Below, piece by piece: positions 6,292 to 11,237 of a stretch of DNA of 11,237 nt. The stretch lies in NCBI GenBank assembly GCA_003487005.1, contig DNFG01000051.1:1-11237 (forward strand). The letters run 5' to 3'. The notes under the pieces were generated by a model. The model searched no databases. It was not told the DNA's origin and was given only the letters and a program-made list of their open reading frames with translations. Origin of the DNA: Bryobacterales bacterium (GTDB lineage Bacteria > Acidobacteriota > Terriglobia > Bryobacterales > Bryobacteraceae). Within the stretch, counting starts at the first letter, position 1; every line of letters starts with the position of its first letter. A program made the translations under genes and the position numbers.

Positions 6292-7896
6292 ATGAATAAC
6301 AGAACGGTCATGGAAGCGAACACCGCCGCGGCTCAGGGGCAAGGCGGCTCCGCGCTGGCTCGCGCGGTCACGCTGCATCTGGATGGAAAAAGCCGGGAGG
6401 CGCTCCGGGAGCTCGAGCGCGCCATCGACACCGGCGATTCACCTCGCGAGGTTTACTCGGCACGGGGCCACATCCAGTTCGAACTGGAGTTGTATGAGGA
6501 GTCGGTCAAGAGCTACGAAGCTCTGTTGGACCTGGACCCCAACTCCACGTCCTGCTATTTCAACCTGGCCGTCTGTCAGGAAAAGCTGGGCCGCTGGGCC
6601 GAGGCGTCGGCGAACTTCCAACGGGTGGTGACGAGCGATCCGGCACGTCTCGATGCCCGTCTGGGCCTGGGGATCTGCCTGCTCCACCTGAAGCAGCCGG
6701 AGAAGGCTCTCGAGTGCTTTGAGCCCTGTATCGGCAACACGCCCAATCAGGAGACGCCCCTGTTCGGCAAGGCGGTGGCTCTCGAACTGCTGGGCCAGGA
6801 AGACGAAGCGCTGAAGCTGTACGAGGAGATCCTCGCCCGCAATCCGACGTCCGAGGAGCCGATGGCCAATGTCGTCCATATCGGGATGCGCAAGGGCAAT
6901 GCCGAGATGGTTCGCGACTGGGCCGAGAAGCTGCTGGCGTTGCGGCCATTCTCGCAGGCTGCGCTGGAAGGCCTCGCCTGGTGCGCTTTCGCCGGTGATA
7001 ACTATGAGGCGGCTTCCAAGTATTGCGCCAAGCTGGTGGAACTGACGCCCGAACATTTTGAGCGCTGGTACAATCTCGGCGTTGCGTATCAGAAGATTGA
7101 ACGGCTCGAACAAGCGGAGAAGGCATACAGTGAAGCGAGTCAGCTGAAACCCGACCATGCGCAGGTGTGGGCCAACCTGGGAGTGGTCCGGCAGGGCTTG
7201 AACAATGCCAAGGGCGCCCGGGAAGCCTACGAGCAGGCGCTGCGGCTGAAGGCGGCCACGCCGGAGGTGCTGTCGAACCTGGCTGCCCTGATGGAGGAGC
7301 AGGGGCAGACCGAGGAAGCAGAAGAACTCTACGCCAAGCTCCTGCAAGGGAACAACGAATGGGATGACGCGTGGTTCCGCCTCGGGTATCTGAGGCTGAC
7401 CCGCGGCGATGCCCCGGGTGCGATCGAGTGTTTCGAGTCGTGTCTGTCGCGCAAGAGCGACTGGCTGGAGGCCCGTGTCAACCTCGGGCTTGCCTACCGC
7501 CAGACGGGCGAAAAGGAGAAGGCTGCGGCGCAGTTCGATGCGGCCATCCAGATCAATCCGGACAGCGTCGAGGCGCTCCGCGGTCTCGCTTCGCTTTCCA
7601 TCGAGCAGCAGGATCACCAGCGCGCCCTTGAACTCCAGGGCAAACTGATCGATCTCGGCGAGCGGTCTCCGGAACTGTTCTACAACACTGGACTGCTCCT
7701 GCAGAAACGCGGCCAGGTGGATGACGCTGTCGCCTTGTACCGCGAGGCGCTGGGTCTGCGTCCGAACTTCCCCGAAGCGTTGCTGAATCTTGGCCATGCC
7801 CTGAAATCGCAGGGCCGGGCCGACGAAGCCCGCACCTGCTGGCGGCAGGCGCTCGAAATGAAGCCGGAACTGGCCCAGGGCTACTTCGGCGACTGA
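6292..7896 (+). CDS. TPR-repeat scaffold protein
   Basis: The 534-residue product consists almost entirely of tetratricopeptide repeats, about 14-15 units from residue 20 to 530. They are recognisable from recurring patterns such as CYFNLAVCQEKLGRWAEA (88-105), RWYNLGVAYQKIERLEQA (258-275), VWANLGVVRQGLNNAKGA (292-309) and ALLNLGHALKSQGRADEA (496-513), often closed by a proline after LxLxP-like turns. No signal peptide or membrane helix is present, so it should be cytoplasmic. TPR superhelices bind peptides and organise complexes; no enzymatic domain is seen. It starts 5 nt after the stop of the membrane protein gene (or overlaps it by 3 nt if the GTG at 6283 is used), so the two products are probably made together and the TPR may bind the cytoplasmic zinc module or linker. 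An upstream in-frame extension to 6190 was rejected because it lies wholly in the previous gene and is not TPR-like. Confidence 0.9.
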   Translation: MNNRTVMEANTAAAQGQGGSALARAVTLHLDGKSREALRELERAIDTGDSPREVYSARGHIQFELELYEESVKSYEALLDLDPNSTSCYFNLAVCQEKLGRWAEASANFQRVVTSDPARLDARLGLGICLLHLKQPEKALECFEPCIGNTPNQETPLFGKAVALELLGQEDEALKLYEEILARNPTSEEPMANVVHIGMRKGNAEMVRDWAEKLLALRPFSQAALEGLAWCAFAGDNYEAASKYCAKLVELTPEHFERWYNLGVAYQKIERLEQAEKAYSEASQLKPDHAQVWANLGVVRQGLNNAKGAREAYEQALRLKAATPEVLSNLAALMEEQGQTEEAEELYAKLLQGNNEWDDAWFRLGYLRLTRGDAPGAIECFESCLSRKSDWLEARVNLGLAYRQTGEKEKAAAQFDAAIQINPDSVEALRGLASLSIEQQDHQRALELQGKLIDLGERSPELFYNTGLLLQKRGQVDDAVALYREALGLRPNFPEALLNLGHALKSQGRADEARTCWRQALEMKPELAQGYFGD

Positions 7897-7920
7897 ACCC
7901 GGTCACAGAGTTCCTCAATA

Positions 7921-7932
7921 GCGGACTTCCGC
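7921..7932. repeat. Short dyad upstream of the terminator-like hairpin
   Basis: GCGGA-CT-TCCGC is a perfect 5+2+5 inverted repeat in the 77-nt gap between the TPR gene and the phosphatase gene. It may simply be a chance palindrome. Confidence 0.3.
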
Positions 7933-7933
7933 C

Positions 7934-7972
7934 GAGGGTAGCGAGTTCTGACTCTGCTACCCTCATTGTTTT
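7934..7972 (+). terminator. Terminator-like hairpin before the histidine phosphatase gene
   Basis: GAGGGTAGC (7934-7942) pairs perfectly with GCTACCCTC (7956-7964). Inside, GAG (7943-7945) can add pairs with CTC (7952-7954) past a bulged T. The tail ATTGTTTT (7965-7972) is moderately T-rich. It probably ends the transcript of the zinc-module/TPR pair. It stops only 9 nt before the next ATG, so it could alternatively act as an attenuator or translation-blocking structure for that gene. Confidence 0.65.
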
Positions 7973-7973
7973 C

Positions 7974-8666
7974 ATGGCACTCATCTACTTCTTCCGCCAC
8001 GGTCAGGCGGGCACCCGTGACGACTACGACCGCCTTTCTCCCTTGGGCCAGCGACAGGCCCGGCTCCTTGGCGAGTGGATCGCCCGGCAGGGTCTCCAGT
8101 TCGACACGATCCTCTGCGGCGGCCTTCGCCGGCAGCAGGAAACCGCCGCTCTTGCACTCCCGGAAGCGGCCAGGATCGATCCCGGCTGGAGCGAATTCGA
8201 CCTCGACTCGGTCTACGCACAGATCGCTCCGCAGCTGGCGGCCGTTGATGCCGGCTTTCGTGCGCACTGGGAGGAGTTGCAGCGCTCGATCGCCTCGGGG
8301 GACGACGGCATTCATCGCCGCTGGACGGCCCCGGACGCCGCCGTGGTCGAGGCCTGGATTCGCGGCCGTTTTCCCACGGAGGCGGAATCCTGGGCAGGGT
8401 TCAATGAGCGCGTCCGCGGCGCCGGCGCCCATTTCGCCGGACTGCCCGAGACGGCCCGAGTCGCTGTCTTCACGTCCGCGACGCCGATTTCGATCTGGGT
8501 GAGCGAAGTCCTGGGAGGGCTCGGCGCGGAGCGCACGATGCGATTTGCCGGAGCCTCGCTGAATACCGCGATGACCATTCTCAGCGCCCGCGCCGGCCGT
8601 CTCGATCTGTTCACTTTCAACTCGGTTCCGCACCTCGAAGATCAAGCCCTGCATACCTTCCGCTGA
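7974..8666 (+). CDS. Histidine phosphatase superfamily protein (SixA/phosphoglycerate mutase-like) with altered second catalytic position
   Basis: The 230-residue product opens with the RHG signature of the superfamily (FFRHGQA; R8, H9, G10). H9 would be the nucleophile that becomes phosphorylated. The second arginine region (LRRQQETA, R52/R53) and an acidic position (E74 in WSEFD) follow in the expected order. The strand that normally ends with the second catalytic histidine reads VAVFTSATPI, so S168 stands where the VxxSHGG-type histidine is expected. The product may therefore be a divergent phosphatase, use another base, or be a binding protein. The length is typical. The ATG at 7974 has no Shine-Dalgarno sequence, because the hairpin occupies that space. 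The substrate is unknown; SixA-like dephosphorylation of a phosphohistidine protein is one family possibility. Confidence 0.85.
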   Translation: MALIYFFRHGQAGTRDDYDRLSPLGQRQARLLGEWIARQGLQFDTILCGGLRRQQETAALALPEAARIDPGWSEFDLDSVYAQIAPQLAAVDAGFRAHWEELQRSIASGDDGIHRRWTAPDAAVVEAWIRGRFPTEAESWAGFNERVRGAGAHFAGLPETARVAVFTSATPISIWVSEVLGGLGAERTMRFAGASLNTAMTILSARAGRLDLFTFNSVPHLEDQALHTFR

Positions 8667-8681
8667 GCGCAGGGCAGGCTG

Positions 8682-8694
8682 CGATAGACTATCG
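8682..8694. promoter_or_regulatory. Perfect palindrome upstream of the Gfo/Idh/MocA gene
   Basis: CGATAG-A-CTATCG is a perfect 6+1+6 palindrome 33 nt before the start codon, in the only non-coding space that could hold this unit's promoter. It could be an operator. No convincing -35/-10 pair was found. Confidence 0.35.
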
Positions 8695-8714
8695 GCAAAT
8701 CTCCGAGTCCCCGG

Positions 8715-8720
8715 AAGGAG
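8715..8720 (+). promoter_or_regulatory. Ribosome binding site of the Gfo/Idh/MocA gene
   Basis: AAGGAG is placed 7 nt before the ATG at 8728, a near-ideal match and spacing that fixes the start. Confidence 0.8.
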
Positions 8721-8727
8721 CCCCCCG

Positions 8728-10020
8728 ATGCCCACACCACCCAGACTGCCCCTCAGCCGCCGCCAATTTCTCGCGGCCGCGCCCGGCGCCGTACCCTTGC
8801 TGCGCGCGCAAGGCCGGCGTTACCGCACCGCCCTGATCGGGTCCGGCTGGTGGGGCATGAACATCCTCATGACGGCCGTCCAGGCGGGCGAATCCGAAGT
8901 GGTCGCGATTTGCGACGTCGACCAGCGGCAACTCGACGCCGCCCTCGCCAAGCTCGGGCCACTGACTCGTGACCAGCCCCGCCGCTACGAGGATTACCGC
9001 GATCTGCTGGCCAGGGAGAAGCCCGAGATTGTCATCGTCGGCACGCCCGACCACTGGCACGCGCTGCCCATGATCGCCGCGGTTCAGGCCGGCGCCCATG
9101 TCTATGTCGAAAAGCCGATCGGCCACACTATTCTCGAGGGCCGGGCCATGGTGAACGCCGCGCGGTCCGCCGGGGCTGTGGTTCAGGTCGGCACCCACCG
9201 GCGCGCGTCGCCGCACAACATCAGCGCGCGCGAATTCGTTCGTTCCGGCAAACTCGGCAAGGTCGGCATGGTCCGCTGCTTCGTCCACTCCGGCGGCGGG
9301 GCTGGGAAGAAGGTGGCCGATGCCGAGGTGCCCGCCGGCCTGAACTGGGACTTCTGGCTCGGTCCGGCGCCCGCCCGCCCTTTCAACCCATCCATTCATC
9401 CACGCGGCTTCCGCCAGCATCTGGACTTCGCCAACGGCACCATCGCGGACTGGGGGATTCACTGGTTCGACCAGGTGCTCTGGATCATGGAGGAAAAGTA
9501 CCCCAAACGCGTATACTCCACCGCCGCTCGGCGCATCCTGGCGGATTCCACTGACGCCCCCGATACCCAGATCGCCACCTACGATTTCGACCAGTTCACC
9601 ATGACCTGGGAACACCGCCGCTATGCCGCGAACCGCGCCGAGTCCACCGCGATCGGCTGCTATTTTTATGGCGAAGCCGGCACGTTGCACCTGGGCTGGC
9701 GCGATGGCTGGACGTTCCACCCAGCCAATCCTAAACTTCCGCCGGTCCACGAAGACCCGAAGCTGAACGCCCCGGACGACCAGAACATCCGCGAACTCTG
9801 GGCCGACTTCCTCGACGCCATCAAGAACAAGCGCCGGGCAATTTGTGACATCGAAATCGGGCACTATTCCACCAACGTGAGCCTGCTCGGCATGGCCAGC
9901 GCCCGCGCCGGCCACAGTCTGGACTGGGACGGCGTCAAGGAGACCATCACCAACGCGCCCGAAGCCAACCGCCTGCTCCGCCGCGAATACCGCGGCCCGT
10001 GGCAGTACCCGAAAGCCTGA
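8728..10020 (+). CDS. Tat-exported Gfo/Idh/MocA-family oxidoreductase
   Basis: The 430-residue product starts with a clear twin-arginine signal: SRRQFLAAA at 10-18, then a hydrophobic run ending near LLRAQ. The mature part has an N-terminal Rossmann domain with GSGWWG (38-43, the GxGxxG nucleotide-binding loop), ICDVD (61-65), the GTPDHWHA segment (105-112) and the family hallmark EKP (128-130). The C-terminal alpha/beta domain carries DWGIHWFD (241-248), whose H245 is the likely catalytic histidine. Family members oxidise or reduce sugars, inositols and glycosides with tightly bound NAD(P). Export through Tat fits folding with the cofactor inside the cell. The length is usual for the exported Acidobacteriota/Planctomycetota type. 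It is followed after 1 nt by an SDR gene. The exact sugar is not predictable. Confidence 0.93.
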   Translation: MPTPPRLPLSRRQFLAAAPGAVPLLRAQGRRYRTALIGSGWWGMNILMTAVQAGESEVVAICDVDQRQLDAALAKLGPLTRDQPRRYEDYRDLLAREKPEIVIVGTPDHWHALPMIAAVQAGAHVYVEKPIGHTILEGRAMVNAARSAGAVVQVGTHRRASPHNISAREFVRSGKLGKVGMVRCFVHSGGGAGKKVADAEVPAGLNWDFWLGPAPARPFNPSIHPRGFRQHLDFANGTIADWGIHWFDQVLWIMEEKYPKRVYSTAARRILADSTDAPDTQIATYDFDQFTMTWEHRRYAANRAESTAIGCYFYGEAGTLHLGWRDGWTFHPANPKLPPVHEDPKLNAPDDQNIRELWADFLDAIKNKRRAICDIEIGHYSTNVSLLGMASARAGHSLDWDGVKETITNAPEANRLLRREYRGPWQYPKA

Positions 10021-10021
10021 C

Positions 10022-10894
10022 ATGTTCGCCCTGCTCGGCTGCGGCTACACGGGGGAACGCGTAGCACGCCGGCTGTTGGCGCGCGGTCTGCCCGTGCTCG
10101 CCACCTCGCGGCGCCCGGAACGGCTCAGCCTGCCCGGCGCCCGGCTGTTGCGAGTGGATTTGGACGATCCGTCGACCCTCGATGACTTGCGGCGGGCGCT
10201 GCCGGCGGGCGTCCGGGTCCTGCATTCGGTGCCGCTCCTGCGCGACGCCTATGGAGGCTTCCGCGATCCGACGCCAGAGCTGCTGTCCTGCCTGCCAACT
10301 TCCACGAAAAGAGTGGTTTACCTATCTACAACCGGAGTCTACGGCGGCGTTTTCGAGGTGGACGAGACAACGCCGCCGGCCCCCCGGACCCCGCGCGAAA
10401 CCCTGCGGGTGTCGGCGGAGGACCATACCCTGGCCGGGCCCTGGTCCGCGTTGGTGCTGCGTCCGGCCGCCATCTACGGCCCCGGCCGGGGCATCCACGT
10501 GTCGATGCGCCGGGGCGAGTTCCGGTTGCTGGGCGAGGGAACCAACTTCGTCTCCCGCATTCATGTCGATGACCTCGCGGCCCTCACCGACGCAGCCCTG
10601 CTCTCGGAGGAGACTGGCGCCTGGCCAGTGGCCGACCTCTGCCCGGCCCAGTCGCGGGAAATCGCCGCCTTCTGTGCGGAACTGCTCGGCTGTCCTCTCC
10701 CGCCGGCCGCCAGTGCCCCGGAACTGAGCGAGACCCGTCGCGCCAACCGGCGTGTCGACGGCCGCATGATCGCCAGGAAGCTGAGGGTCCGGCTTACTTT
10801 TCCCACTTACCGCGAGGGAATCCCTCAGGCTCTGGCGGCGGAGGCCGGCGAAACCCAGTCAGAAGAACCCGGCGCCTTCAGCGAAACTGGGTGA
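10022..10894 (+). CDS. NAD(P)-binding epimerase/dehydratase-like protein (atypical SDR, YeeZ-like)
   Basis: The 290-residue product is an extended-SDR relative. It shows a nucleotide-binding loop GCGYTG (6-11), a basic SRRPER patch (29-34) compatible with NADP, STTGVYG (102-108) at the active-site strand, and LRPAAIYGPGRG typical of epimerases. The usual YxxxK catalytic pair is not found: the equivalent stretch reads RVSAE (129-133), as in atypical YeeZ-type members, so it may bind nucleotide without classical SDR catalysis. The gene begins 1 nt after the stop of the oxidoreductase gene and has no ribosome binding site of its own, implying translational coupling. There is no signal peptide, so it is cytoplasmic, unlike its upstream partner. 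No terminator is seen after it. Confidence 0.88.
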   Translation: MFALLGCGYTGERVARRLLARGLPVLATSRRPERLSLPGARLLRVDLDDPSTLDDLRRALPAGVRVLHSVPLLRDAYGGFRDPTPELLSCLPTSTKRVVYLSTTGVYGGVFEVDETTPPAPRTPRETLRVSAEDHTLAGPWSALVLRPAAIYGPGRGIHVSMRRGEFRLLGEGTNFVSRIHVDDLAALTDAALLSEETGAWPVADLCPAQSREIAAFCAELLGCPLPPAASAPELSETRRANRRVDGRMIARKLRVRLTFPTYREGIPQALAAEAGETQSEEPGAFSETG

Positions 10895-11143
10895 CGAAAA
10901 TCAGGCAACTCACCGATCCGGGATGAACGCCGCCACGCCGATGCGCAGCCCCCCAGGAACCAAAATCGCTACACCGAAATGAGGACAATGGGCCGTTCTG
11001 CTCTACAGTGCTACAGAACTCCGCCGATTTAACTCTTGAGGGCTGGATGTTACTGTACCTAACGTCGAGCCAGATTTTTTGGACCACGGACCTCCTCCCA
11101 TTCCGGGAATCGGGGACACCCGTCGTGACGATCGGAAAATGGA
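10895..11143. other. Intergenic region with dyads; no gene and no clear promoter or terminator
   Basis: No credible coding sequence is seen. GTTCTG (10995-11000) and CAGAAC (11014-11019) form a 6-bp dyad with a 13-nt loop that contains CTACAG; this hexamer is repeated at 11012-11017. It is not followed by a T tract. A six-T run lies at 11075-11080 without a stem before it. ATTCC-G-GGAAT (11100-11110) is a perfect palindrome about 33 nt before the start of the next gene and could be an operator. Confidence 0.45.
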
Positions 11144-11237
11144 ATGACTTGCCGGCACTGCGGAGCGCGCATCGGAATTTTGGAACGCTGGCGCTATGGC
11201 GACTTCTGCTCCCGTGAGCACAAGGAGGAGTTCGCTC
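11144..11237 (+). CDS. Start of a second zinc-module protein gene (cut by the window end)
   Basis: Only the first 31 codons are present. They encode MTCRHCGARIG, then FCSREHKEEF at 21-30, giving cysteine and histidine ligands at C3, C6, C22 and H26. These are exactly the positions seen at the start of the 823-residue membrane protein, with the same conserved CG after the first pair, FCS around the third ligand and Phe30. The intervening residues differ, so this is a divergent paralogue of the module and not a recent copy. A weak ribosome binding site GGAA (11134-11137) precedes the ATG by 6 nt. The rest of the gene lies outside, so whether it also has a linker, membrane helix and beta-sandwich is unknown. 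Conservation of the motif and spacing makes the start credible despite the short length. Confidence 0.75.
   Translation, partial: MTCRHCGARIGILERWRYGDFCSREHKEEFA

Noticed and set aside
8689..10023. Long open frame of 444 codons on the minus strand opposite the oxidoreductase gene
   Set aside because: It mirrors a gene with intact family motifs on the + strand and shows no recognisable domain; long antisense frames are expected in GC-rich DNA.
11008..11217. Open frame of 69 codons in the final intergenic region
   Set aside because: It overlaps the zinc-module gene start in another frame and has no motif or ribosome binding site.
1..11237. CRISPR arrays, tRNA or rRNA genes, insertion sequences and attachment sites
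   Set aside because: No regularly spaced repeats, tRNA-like cloverleaf, rRNA sequence, transposase or integrase was recognised on either strand.

Overview
The window is GC-rich bacterial chromosome with every recognisable gene on the + strand. The gene content points to Acidobacteriota, most likely a Solibacter/Bryobacter-type lineage: a CarD/CdnL RNA polymerase-binding regulator, several Tat-type signal peptides on sugar-handling proteins (an exported Gfo/Idh/MocA oxidoreductase, an exported TIM-barrel sugar isomerase/epimerase) and large uncharacterised membrane and TPR proteins. The phylum is inferred from gene families only; no rRNA or other marker is present.

Layout. (1) 33-2809: two overlapping genes, a Tat/lipoprotein-type protein that looks like an alpha/alpha-toroid plus beta-sandwich carbohydrate-active protein, followed by a secreted sugar phosphate isomerase/epimerase-like TIM barrel. 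(2) 2810-3638: a stand-alone carD unit with a strong sigma70-type promoter overlapped by a perfect dyad, and a textbook intrinsic terminator. (3) 3646-7896: a two-gene unit. The first gene encodes an 823-residue protein with an N-terminal CxxC...CxxxH zinc-binding module, about 500 residues of Pro/Ala/Gly-rich low-complexity sequence, one transmembrane helix and a C-terminal LamG/DUF1080-like beta-sandwich. The second encodes a cytoplasmic protein made almost wholly of TPR repeats. (4) 7934-8666: a hairpin followed at once by a histidine-phosphatase-family gene with an altered second catalytic position. (5) 8728-10894: a Tat-exported Gfo/Idh/MocA oxidoreductase and, 1 nt later, an NAD(P)-binding epimerase-like SDR. 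(6) 11144 to the window end: the first 31 codons of another gene whose zinc-binding module has the same four ligand positions (C3, C6, C22, H26) as the 823-residue protein.

The most interesting candidate for an undescribed system is the zinc-module/membrane/beta-sandwich protein coupled to the TPR protein, with a second copy of the zinc module starting 4.9 kb downstream. A plausible but unproven reading is a trans-envelope scaffold: a cytoplasmic zinc module and linker meeting a TPR partner inside, and a ligand-binding beta-sandwich outside. The remaining genes look like carbohydrate metabolism of the periplasm or cell surface plus housekeeping regulation.
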